Source: Chara braunii (taxonomy: Eukaryota > Streptophyta > Charophyceae > Charales > Characeae). From it: a DNA stretch of 32,533 bases. Of this stretch, positions 9,800 to 17,993 are shown piece by piece. Each line of letters opens with the position of its first letter. Position 1 is the stretch's first letter. The notes beneath the pieces were generated by a model. The model ran no database searches, was not told where the DNA came from, and saw only the letters and a list, made by a program, of their open reading frames with translations. The translations under genes and the position numbers were made by a program. The stretch lies in assembly GCA_003427395.1 (NCBI GenBank), contig BFEA01000250.1:370642-403174 (forward strand), written 5' to 3'.

Positions 9800-10032
9800 A
9801 GACAGAGGAACAGGAACCACTAAGCGAAGAAGCCAAGGGGTCAACGCACGGCCGAGAAAAAAGACAGAGAGAGAGAGAAAGAATGAGAAATGCGGCCGGC
9901 TACGAGAAGACGGGGGGTACAAGCTCTCTCCGTTACTCGTTGACGTCACCTATCCGACTAGTGTTGCGCGTTGAGAGGTGTCCTCCTGTGGCGTTCTCAC
10001 CAGGGACGCTAAGTAGTCAAGATCAAGAGTGA
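9796..10032 (+). pseudogene. decayed block fragment 3 (78 codons, ATGA overlap)
   Basis: It begins at the ATG that overlaps the preceding stop as ATGA. The first 40 residues are Lys/Arg/Glu-rich (MKTEEQEPLSEEAKG and on). The second half is hydrophobic/basic and crosses a TGACGTCACCTAT motif (9941-9953) also seen twice at 11183 and 11209. Family not recognised. The ATGA overlap may be real reinitiation coupling in the intact ancestor, or chance. Confidence 0.3.
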
Positions 10033-10085
10033 GAGAGGGTTACTTGAGTGACTCGTTTGGTTGACGCTAGCTTCACCTAGAGGGA

Positions 10086-10376
10086 GTGACAAGATCACCC
10101 CTCCCTCTGCGGGGTATGAGTTGTTGCTTTCAGAAGGCCGTACCATCTTTCCGTCCTCGGAGTGAGTGCAGCCGCGAGCTAGTGTGCATGGTGCGGGCGA
10201 CGAGAGAAGGGAAGGGGGTGATTTCGGCCATGCGTGCGACGGTCACTATCAAAAGGAAGAAGGCTGGGACACAAAACGCGCAGGCGATCAAGGTTAAATA
10301 TGCCTTGAAGGAGGGTCGTGGACAAGTGTTGGTCGATGCCTCTGGACAGAGTAGCAAGATTGCCGTCGTTTTGTGA
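10086..10376 (+). pseudogene. decayed block fragment 4 (96 codons)
   Basis: A single open plus frame. The C-terminal half is protein-like and basic (ATVTIKRKKAG, then IKVKYALKEGRGQVLVD), suggesting beta strands rich in alternating hydrophobic and basic residues. No family recognised. It is a frame change away from fragment 3 and about 110 bases upstream of fragment 5 in the same frame, so the same ancestral protein may span both. Confidence 0.35.
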
Positions 10377-10484
10377 CACACTCGCTTCACTGACAATATA
10401 CAATCGAGATTGCAGTTATCATGGTCTTCTTCGGATGAGCGGTCGGTTCTCTGCTAGCGAGTCCTAGCTGTCTGATTAGCGTGA

Positions 10485-10715
10485 ACTGCACTGACCGGGG
10501 GTTACATTGAAGGTAGTCCTGAGGGGCTCAATGAAGTGATGCACGAGAGTGCCAGCGAGGGTACTGCTCACATTGCTGCGCTAAGGAATCGCATGTTCGA
10601 CCGTTTGAAGCGATTGACACTTCCCATCTGATACATTGAGACTGACGGCTCTTGTGTGACCGTCACTATACTCTGGACGGACACATGTGAGGAAGAACCT
10701 GCATGCGCACTCTAG
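10485..10715 (+). pseudogene. decayed block fragment 5 (76 codons, one internal TGA)
   Basis: Coding-like residues lie on both sides of a TGA at 10629-10631 (IAALRNRMFDRLKRLTLPI before, YIETDGSCVTVTILWTDTCE after). Past the TAG at 10713 the look of coding continues in the next frame for about 30 codons (HVRKNLHAHSRQLTSVQRRE). This stop-plus-frameshift pattern is what an old, unselected coding sequence looks like. Family unknown. Confidence 0.35.
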
Positions 10716-11182
10716 ACAACTTACTAGTGTGCAACGTAGAGAGATGCTAGCCATGGTTTGAGTAGAAAAGAGATATTAAGGGAGCGGGAACACCAAAGGA
10801 GGGTAGTTGCTAGGGAGAGACGGTTTAATTGAGAGAGAGAGAGGAGGAAGGCGAAAGGGGGGCACAAAAAACGACTGCAAGAGACAAGAATAGGATCTCT
10901 CTTTGACTTGATGATGTCGCCTACTGGTCGTGTCCGTCGGTGGCTTACTTGAGTTCGGGCTCGGAGGCTCGAGTGTGTTTGCAAGGGCAAGTCTCCGCTG
11001 ACTGGCCTGAGGCCTCCGCTACTACCTCTTGGGTAGGCTGGCATGGTAAGGGCTCAGTGCACCTACTTCGTCTGAGCGAAGCAAGCCAGGTTAGTCTGGA
11101 GGAGATGTCGAGGGGACGAAACTGAAGGGAGGGAGAGTATGTAGAGATAAGCGCGGAGTGAACTGGGCAAGAAATGGACTGT

Positions 11183-11234
11183 TGACGTCACCTATTCCTT
11201 CGGGCAGCTGACGTCACCTATTCCTTTTGGCAAC
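11183..11234 (+). repeat. two 26-bp tandem units carrying TGACGTCA
   Basis: TGACGTCACCTATTCCTT is present at 11183-11200 and again at 11209-11226. The 26-base units differ at three positions. A third, single copy (TGACGTCACCTATCC) lies at 9941-9955. TGACGTCA is a bZIP-binding palindrome. The repeat also falls in a coding-like frame, so it may instead encode a repeated LTSPI motif. Confidence 0.7.
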
Positions 11235-11350
11235 TAGGGTCACGCCCTGCTCTTGACATCAAAAGGGCGAAGTATGTGCCTTCGGCAGAGTGCACGAAAG
11301 ATAATAAACTTGTGATCGCGATCAGTGTACGCAAGGTCGCGACTTTCTAA
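11186..11350 (+). pseudogene. decayed block fragment 6 (54 codons)
   Basis: The frame is open from 11186 to a TAA at 11348. Its last 30 residues are convincingly protein-like (DIKRAKYVPSAECTKDNK, then LVIAISVRKVATF). It has no ATG of its own, so it is an internal piece. A further coding-like run on a shifted frame continues to about 11513 (ending SVSEVDDDNTLCSLTLV) before two TAG codons. Unrecognised. Confidence 0.3.
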
Positions 11351-11569
11351 TGGTTGTGGCCTTGGCGAGCGGTGGTCATAAGCTGGTAGAGAGGAAAAGA
11401 AGTCAAGACGCATTAAGAAAGAGAAGCCATGAAGTGTTTGATGGAATATACAGTTACACGAAGCTCCTGTCAGTGAGTGAGGTAGATGATGATAACACAT
11501 TATGTTCATTGACTCTGGTTTAGTAGACATTGTCATTTCTTTAATTTGACAAATAGTTGGTTATGGTGA

Positions 11570-11743
11570 TCTTGTGTATGCTTTCCGGATGCTCGAAAAG
11601 ATGAATTGGATAATGAAAAGGAGGATATGAGAGCAGTGGATCTGACTCGCGAGGGAAGTAAAGTTGTGTTTCCCTGTTCAAAGCGAGCTGGTGGGTGGAT
11701 GAGTGAACTGGGGGTAGTAATCACAAGTGCTCAACCTACCTAA
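11570..11743 (+). pseudogene. decayed block fragment 7 (57 codons)
   Basis: The frame is open from just after a TGA at 11567 to a TAA at 11741. The residues are protein-like and Lys/Glu/Asp-rich (CFPDARKDELDNEKEDMR), then neutral (GGWMSELGVVITSAQPT). No start codon, no recognised domain. Confidence 0.3.
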
Positions 11744-11962
11744 CATACCAGATGAGCTCCGTTCTGTAAGTCAAGATTGACACGCGAAACCCCGTGTACA
11801 CGTCACCAATGGGGTAAGATCTTAACGTTCCTGTGTGTATGCTTGGGTGACTGATGGATAAGAAGCGACGTACCCTAAAGAAGATTGCATACCTCCTCAC
11901 AAAATTCCTGGTAGACGAAGACTAATCTCGTGGTTGGTCGGGACTAATTAAACAACGGAATT

Positions 11963-12166
11963 TTGTTTGAAGGGGTCGTCTGCAAAGCTTTGGATATAAA
12001 AAGTGTTTGCCTCTCCACGCCTGGCAAGCTGAAAGTTGGTGACACAACGTCTGATCCTCTTCTCTTTCTTTTTTTTGCTGATCTTCGTGTGTATGAAGCA
12101 CTTATATTGACTGAACTTGTACATAACCACAAGGCAAATCACTCCCCCTCTACGCGAAAGTTGTAA
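11963..12166 (+). pseudogene. decayed block fragment 8 (67 codons)
   Basis: An open frame without a convincing ATG start. The central part has a hydrophobic run (LLFLFFADLRVYEALILTEL) flanked by hydrophilic sequence and could be a membrane-like or buried helix. Just upstream, in another frame, LMDKKRRTLKKIAYLLTK is also coding-like. Family not recognised. Confidence 0.3.
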
Positions 12167-13478
12167 TGAAGCAAATGTAGCTCGACTCAGTACATGGTCT
12201 AGCAACATCCGATATGACACCAAAGCTGAAGGGTGTTAGTGCCGCCCCTAGCGAAGCTCATCCGAGGGTCACGTCGACCTTTCTTGGTGTGTCTTGAAAC
12301 ATGGAGGACAGACCCCCAAGTGGCAATTCCTAGAGTGGAGACAGAGCACATTTATTTGTTTATTTAATCACTTATCGATCTAGTGCTTTTCACTGTCTAC
12401 AACGAGTAAGCTCTAAATCAAGCTTCGCTTCAAGGTTAACAGTGTTTTGTGATGCGTGTGAGTGGGGACTGGGAGTGTAGATTCATTGTCCAAAACAGTT
12501 GGATGAGTACAGTACTTAAAACAGAAGTAGAGGCGAGATTTCAGGCAAATAGATAGTGAAGAATACGACATGTCTGAAAATGTCTACTCAGTGAACAAAC
12601 AAGGGTAACCACTTTAGGCTTTTTGCCCTTGGACCAATCACGCGGAGCAGAAGTCTGGCTCTATTCTATGGTATTTGGTTCTAGCAAGCTTTCCACTTAA
12701 AATTATTGTGCTACTTACGGCCATACCTGGCATCCGAGACAACTGTTCTTGAGTGCATTAATCAATAAATCATGTTTTCGGCATGGTACCCTCGCTCTAG
12801 TCGTGCGGTGCGAATGGGTTCTGAGCGTAAAAGCTTTCGGTAAGAGGGCGATTTATTCGAATAAGAGTCCTGGAAGGGTTAACATTTGATACTGCTCCCC
12901 TCATGGCAATCAATTTTAGTCGAGTCTGAGAAGCTCTCTTATATCACCCTCTGTGCGATACTTCATAAGACCAAGTAAGCGTCCATAATCAGTCGCTATT
13001 AATGGGCTAGAGTCGTTTTCTTTCCTTCTGATCACAGTTGGCACTTGATAATCACCCGGTTTCATCTACTGCGGAAGGTCAAATTTGTCCTTAGTGGCTG
13101 TTAACCATACTTAGGGGACTATCGACCACCCTTGCCTCAGAGCAGACACAGGCTCAACGAGCCTAAGAACTCAACTCTAAAATTGCTTCCAACGAAGGGC
13201 TTGGCTCCGAATGCAGTCATTGAATTTCTCGCAGCCGGCCAGTTATGGTGTGGTACCAGGCAAAATACTATTAGACCCTATGACTTTATAACAAAACCAT
13301 GATTGGTGGCCGGTTATCGGTAAGCCTTTGGGGATGGGGGGTTTGTGCAGCAGATCGTAGAGTGATGACTGTTACCAGTCCAGGTGATAAAACAACGTTT
13401 TGGCTGAGCCACTGCTAACGACGAGTTACTATCCTTGTGATCTGAGCACTGGCCATAGCAGACTATGGCCGGTAATAA
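12167..13478. other. no supported gene inside the decayed block
   Basis: This 1.3-kb stretch has stops in all plus frames at short intervals and no recognised motif on either strand. It may be the most decayed part of the same element, or an unrelated insertion. Bases 13365-13478 retain a weakly coding-like frame with four stops, in register with fragment 9. Confidence 0.35.
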
Positions 13479-13736
13479 ACGCCTTGGGGGGGGGTAAGTA
13501 TCACAAGCGTAAATACACTTGTGATGTATGTATCACTTTGTTGTAATGAAGAGGGGAATTGGGAAGACAAAATTTTCAATGAGATTGAAGATTACAAGAG
13601 GGAACTGAGGTATGCAATGACTGTAAGGGTTAAAAATTGGCACGAATTCGTTGAGTTTGTGTTTTGCATCCACGGATCTAATGAGAGGTTACACAGTACA
13701 GTTTCTTTTCTCGAGAAGGTTAAGAAGAAAGGATAA
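13479..13736 (+). pseudogene. decayed block fragment 9 (85 codons)
   Basis: The frame is open from just after two consecutive TAA codons (13473-13478) to a TAA at 13734. The residues look like a real, folded protein: NWEDKIFNEIEDYKRELRYA, then NWHEFVEFVFCIHGSNERLH. It has one Cys pair and no recognised catalytic motif. Fragment 10 follows after 176 bases on the same strand. Confidence 0.4.
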
Positions 13737-13912
13737 CACAAAGTAACTTGTGAACAACCACAAGGGACAGGGCAACCGCGTGCACGTGACACTGTTAGCG
13801 TGAGTTTGAACAAGACAATCGTAAACGAAATATAAAGGCCTAGGTGTCTTAATTGAACGTCAACACCCCTTATCGGTGAAGACTGTCATCAAGGTTAACT
13901 GTTATTCACTGA

Positions 13913-14644
13913 TTCTTGGGACAATACAATTTTGTTACTATCCTTGTCAAGACACTCAGACTGATCTTCAAGCACCCATCTCTGCACATGAGTATAGTCC
14001 AGTCATTCTCAGTTCCAGAGACTGTCTTGATCAGACTCAACCAGATAGCTCTCAAGGATGCCTTTCAGTATCGGTACGTCAATGCAATTGGTTTCAAGCG
14101 AGATGAGCTATCTATCTTTGTGGTTCACACTGAGTTCGCTAAGGGAACCATTCATGACCTGAGACCCTATGTAAAGAAGGGGAAAGAGACTCATGAACAC
14201 TTCGACTCAGTTTGGGTTTCAGCAACCAGGTACCTTGAGGATAGAGAAAGGAAGCTTGACGAGAATGGGACAAAGCTGATCCGCAGTTTTGGACCTAAAC
14301 TCTACTTTGACTATCCCAAGCCTCCGGTACACTTCATTCTCACGGATGGCTCTAGTTGGGGAGACCTGGTCGATCTAGCCAAGAGGTACATTTCACTTGC
14401 ATCGATCGACTATGAGGCAGTGACTGAGTCAACAAAGTTCTAACATCTCAGACGAGGGATCTTCTCTCAGCCATATCTCCCTACACTATGGGAGGAGTTT
14501 TGTGCTATGGTTGACTTCCGTATCATGGGACTCGAATGGAAATGCTCGGAACTCGCAGGTTTTAGGTGGCTCTATGTTCAGAGGCCTCAATCTCAGGAAG
14601 TACAGGGGCGTGGTTCAAGGAACAGGAAACACACAACAAAATGA
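13913..14644 (+). pseudogene. decayed block fragment 10 (244 codons, single internal TAA)
   Basis: This is the best-preserved coding remnant in the block. The frame is open from 13913 to a TGA at 14642, apart from one TAA at 14441-14443. Coding character is the same on both sides of that stop (YISLASIDYEAVTESTKF before, PYLPTLWEEFCAMVDFRIMG after). The likely first Met is at 13988 unless the start lies upstream in a shifted frame. Residues are mixed and globular in look, rich in aromatic and charged positions (FGPKLYFDYPKPPVHFILTD). I recognise no family, catalytic signature or membrane segment. It could belong to an undescribed transposable element, an old viral insertion or a dead host gene. 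Confidence 0.5.
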
Positions 14645-15179
14645 GAGATTGAGTGTACTACCCAGAGGGATGAGTGAGGACTCTTGACTAGTGCTGGCCA
14701 TGCTCTTTATATGTACTCTCTGAGATTATTACGAGTTCTCATTCTTCCCTCATTTACCCTTGCCATTGCTCGAGTCAGTCAGTCCTGCATTTTCGGTATT
14801 GCTTTGCTTGATGATCACGTTCTCTGATGATCTTGTCACAGTTCTCAAAATTAGTAAATTGGCAAACTGATGCATGCATGACATATCATAATTTTATATT
14901 TAGTATTTGCATGATTCTCTTCTGTTCCGAATCAAAATAAAAAGTTCCTAAGACCGGGGACCGGCGAAGACCGCAATTGAAGGGTCTCACTCGAAGCCGG
15001 ATGCACACAACAGGAAGGGATTTGCTTTATTTAATTTCTTTTATTTATTGCAATCAGCATCCAATTCCTGCGTGACAGCCTATTGGCTTTCTGGTCCCCT
15101 GAAGAGGCCCGACTAGAAAAAGTGCGACAACGTGATCAGCATTTGACAAGCAGTCGCTGATTGCCACCGGGTTTCTTAA
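14645..15179. other. no supported gene
   Basis: AT-rich in the first half, with no recognised motif on either strand. It separates the plus-strand decayed block from the minus-strand transposase-like remnant. Confidence 0.4.
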
Positions 15180-15578
15180 TAATGCAGATGGCGGTTTGGT
15201 ATCCTCTCATGTTGCTACCACAATGTTTGCGCTTCGCCGTACCAGGGACCCACCCATGCTTCCTCTTGATATTCCCACCCTACCTCATATGGCGCAACAC
15301 AACAATAGTTCCTGTGGATCAAACTCCATACGACTTGGCGACATGCTGCAGATTCTTGTATAGATACTGTCTACCACTACATCTTTGAAGCACTACCTAC
15401 GACCATAGATCTGAATCTGTAGCTGACATCCTAAATCCCCATGCCTATTGGAACCAGCACTGTGGATATCAGCACAATGACTCCCTTTCCCCAGCGTCTT
15501 GTCCCAATTTCTACTACAGGGCACACAAATAGCCTCCGTGCTATCTTTCAACTTACCCAGCTTAAAAACCTTTCCCAA
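15180..15578 (-). pseudogene. probable piggyBac-like transposase fragment
   Basis: Read on the minus strand with frame changes, the order of motifs fits the central region of piggyBac-family transposases (DDE_Tnp_1_7): FKLGKLKDSTEA, then DKTLGKGSH, then VVVDSIYTR (where the family has its VxDNFYTS catalytic Asp), then SYGV-stop-STGTIVVLRH (family pattern YxxxGTxRxNR), then GTAKRKHCGSN. At least two in-frame stops and one frameshift make it non-functional. Neither the upstream N-terminal half nor the C-terminal Cys-rich domain is seen. The match is from memory of the family pattern. It could be coincidence across a few short motifs. Confidence 0.4.
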
Positions 15579-15814
15579 CCTACACCTCTCTGAACATTGT
15601 GTTCCCCTTTATCTCTACTCTCCATTACAGGACCGCCGGCCAATGAGCTCCTTGCAGGCCTTCTGCCCCCTCGGCTAAGCTCTGTAAGGTGTTATCTGTT
15701 CTCTTCGCAGCAAGGGCAATGAAATTTATCAAGACTCTCACGTGCAACGCCACTGGGTTGTGAAAAGTGTTGAGTCATTCTAGACCTCAGACAAAGCACA
15801 CACCCCCTCCATCA

Positions 15815-15925
15815 CTACCGCCTTTACCTGAATAGAACGCCCGGTCATTATAGCTGTACTTGGTGCAGCTTTCAGTCCAGATACGGCGATAATTACCGGG
15901 CATTCTATTCGGGTGAAGACGGTAG
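15815..15925. mobile_element. foldback (MITE-like) element, copy 2
   Basis: Two 44-base arms (15815-15858 and 15882-15925) are inverted repeats matching at 37 of 44 positions, separated by a 23-base loop. The outer ends are CTACCG and CGGTAG. The inner part contains CCCGGTNATTATNGC. The right arm, inverted, begins with the same 15 bases as copy 1. No frame, poly(A) tail or clear target-site duplication is visible. The long imperfect stem is also the shape of a MITE-derived small-RNA precursor. Confidence 0.75.
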
Positions 15926-16109
15926 CCACCACAGTGCATAGTGACCTGACACATGATAGGATGGATACTCACTGACGTGGAAAGTGTGGTTCTTGCGGCA
16001 CGTGATTATGCCTTGCACTTGATCCTGCAAGACTCATGGCTAGAACAGCTGTACATAACATCTAAGACCCTCGTTGTGGGGAACGCATAGAGCTAATACA
16101 CTCTCGGTA

Positions 16110-16227
16110 CTACCTTCTTCACCCAAATACAGCGTACGTCGTACGGTCATTATTTCTGTACTTCGACTGAAACATACGGCAAATACAGCTATAATGATCA
16201 TACGTTGTCTTCCGGTAAAGAAGGTAG
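16110..16227. mobile_element. foldback (MITE-like) element, copy 3
   Basis: It begins CTACCTTCTTCACCC and ends GGTAAAGAAGGTAG, an inverted repeat, with further complementarity inside (CGTACGGTCATTAT against ATAATGATCATACG). It differs from copies 1 and 2 at base 6 of the terminus and through much of the middle, but keeps the length, the ends and the GTACTTCGACTGAAA-like centre. It lies 185 bases after copy 2. Confidence 0.7.
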
Positions 16228-16758
16228 ACATCGACTGACATCGGCAGTTTGAGGTTTCCACCACCTTCCTACACACAGCTGATAGGACTCTGCGCCATCA
16301 GCAGGTTGCTGTCATTCCTATGGGAAACAACACTGCACCACAAACCACCAACCTTACTTTCAACTAGGATGAGGCACAACTTATCGATAATGCAAACTTA
16401 GCATGGCTTAGGAATTGTTAGCCCCTGCACAGTGCGAGCTTGATTGAAAGAGACTACAGAACACAGTTGTTCTTCTTAGGGTTGAGATTGTACTCGATCT
16501 GCAGCTTGGCCATTTTATGTCTCATATGATATCCCAGTGCCTCTTCCAATATCCTGGCACACCACTGAGCTGGCAAGAGAATACTTTTCGCACTCTCAAT
16601 TTCATCACTACAGTGACCTATGCTTTGGACAGACGGAGAATACACCTATGTTCAAGTCTCTGGCAGCACCAGCTGCCCGCTTGCATTACCTGCCTTACAA
16701 ATGGGTTCGACCGTATCTTGCACTGGTCACTGGCCTATCTGCAGTTGGTTGTGAGTTC
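16228..16758. other. no recognised gene; one minus-strand ORF of protein-like composition
   Basis: The minus frame at 16454-16645 (63 codons; MYSPSVQSIGHCSDEIESAK to a Lys/Asn-rich end) has plausible composition but no recognised domain. It might be another remnant of the minus-strand transposase-like sequence at 15.2-15.6 kb; there is no direct evidence. Confidence 0.2.
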
Positions 16759-16941
16759 TGAGCACTTGCAGCACTGCCGCATGTGCATCCGATCAGTCCT
16801 CCTCCCACTCCGCAACCCTGATTGCTGCTAGGGAAGGTGGAACTACTGCTGAGCACTTGCCGTACCGCCCCCTGCACATCCAATCACTCCCGCTCCCACT
16901 CCTGCAACCCTGATTGCTGGTAGGAAACGTGGAATTACTTC
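16759..16941. repeat. tandem duplication, two units of about 91 bp
   Basis: TGAGCACTTGC starts both units (16759 and 16850). Both carry CAACCCTGATTGCTG and a closing GTGGAAYTACT. Divergence is about one base in five, so the duplication is old. No coding role is apparent. Confidence 0.75.
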
Positions 16942-17470
16942 TGGGCAGGATGTAGTTTCAGCAGAAACTGGGGAAAATGGGCTGCCATGATGGACGCATT
17001 CAACAGAAGTGGCTTTCATGAATGATGTCACATGCGGAACGAGCATTGACCACCTGTGCTGCATCAGCAAACCACCACCCACGAGCAGACATGCCAGCGG
17101 GATTTTCTCTATCTAACCATGCCCATCGCTCCCAGCCTCATCCTCACAGCAGAGGCCCCCTAGCTATCAAGAGATTTTATCCCCAACGATCGGGACACAA
17201 ACTCGCTCAATGTCAGCATAAGGGGCGCATGTCACCATCCATCCAGAGATCCCCAAAGACCCTAACAAAGCCGACCATTGAATCCTATGCGTATAACACC
17301 CACTCATGTGTACGGCTACACGTGCAATTACCACTCCCCCTATCCTAGACGGCAAACCGTATGTTGAGACCCCTTGCACCCTAAACAAACCCCAACATGC
17401 AGCAACTGGTGAAGCAATGCCGTGTGCCAACCTAGCGAAATCCATACAGCCATGCACTATCAAAATCAAG
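16942..17470. other. no supported gene
   Basis: No domain, repeat family or regulatory cluster could be recognised on either strand. Confidence 0.4.
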
Positions 17471-17545
17471 GGTCCGAATATTTGAACCCGCAACCTGATA
17501 CTACACTCTGCATTCACCACAGGTGTTCCACCAACTGGGCTAACG
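17471..17545 (-). repeat. tRNA-like remnant (possible SINE head)
   Basis: Read on the minus strand, an A-box TAGCCCAGTTGG (full match to the pol III consensus) is followed by GGGTTCAAATA, a good but incomplete B box, at tRNA-like distance. The T arm and acceptor stem do not pair, so a working tRNA is unlikely. It is distinct in sequence from the SINE pair at 2.7-3.2 kb. Confidence 0.35.
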
Positions 17546-17819
17546 GAATTGGTTAAAGCAGCAGTCATAGACACACTGTGTCTCTACAATGTGGGCTACC
17601 CAATTGCCATCATCCTCTACGTCCACATCACTCATGCATTTGTTGTCACACTGGGATCCCTGCAACCAAACTGAACTTTCCTTTGCACCCTAGACAGCGC
17701 ATAGATACTGCAACCCAAGGAAGAGAATGAAATCCACTCTCAGGGCATGCTTTAGTAGAGCAGATTTGATAACTTTTCAATGCTCTGTCTAAGTCAAGCT
17801 ACAGATCTCTTATTCAGAA

Positions 17820-17993
17820 CTAGATGAGCACGCCTGAGCGGACAGCTGAAGTTCACAGGTAAGATTCAGAATCTATGAGCATCTCTAGGAGAACAAATCA
17901 AATTTCATCTAGATGAGCACGCCTGAGCGGACAGCTGAAGTTGACAAGATTCAGACTCTATGAGCATCTCTAGGAGAACAAATCAAATTTCAT
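17820..17993. repeat. tandem duplication, 89- and 85-bp units
   Basis: CTAGATGAGCACGCCTGAGC opens both units (17820 and 17909) and both end AAATCAAATTTCAT. They differ by two substitutions and a 4-base indel (CACAGGTAAGATT against GACAAGATT). The extra bases create a GTAAG donor-like word in the first unit only. Confidence 0.85.

Noticed and set aside
15161-15388. Plus-strand hydrophobic 75-codon frame as a membrane protein
   Set aside because: It is the complement of the transposase-like minus-strand sequence, which has the better motif order.
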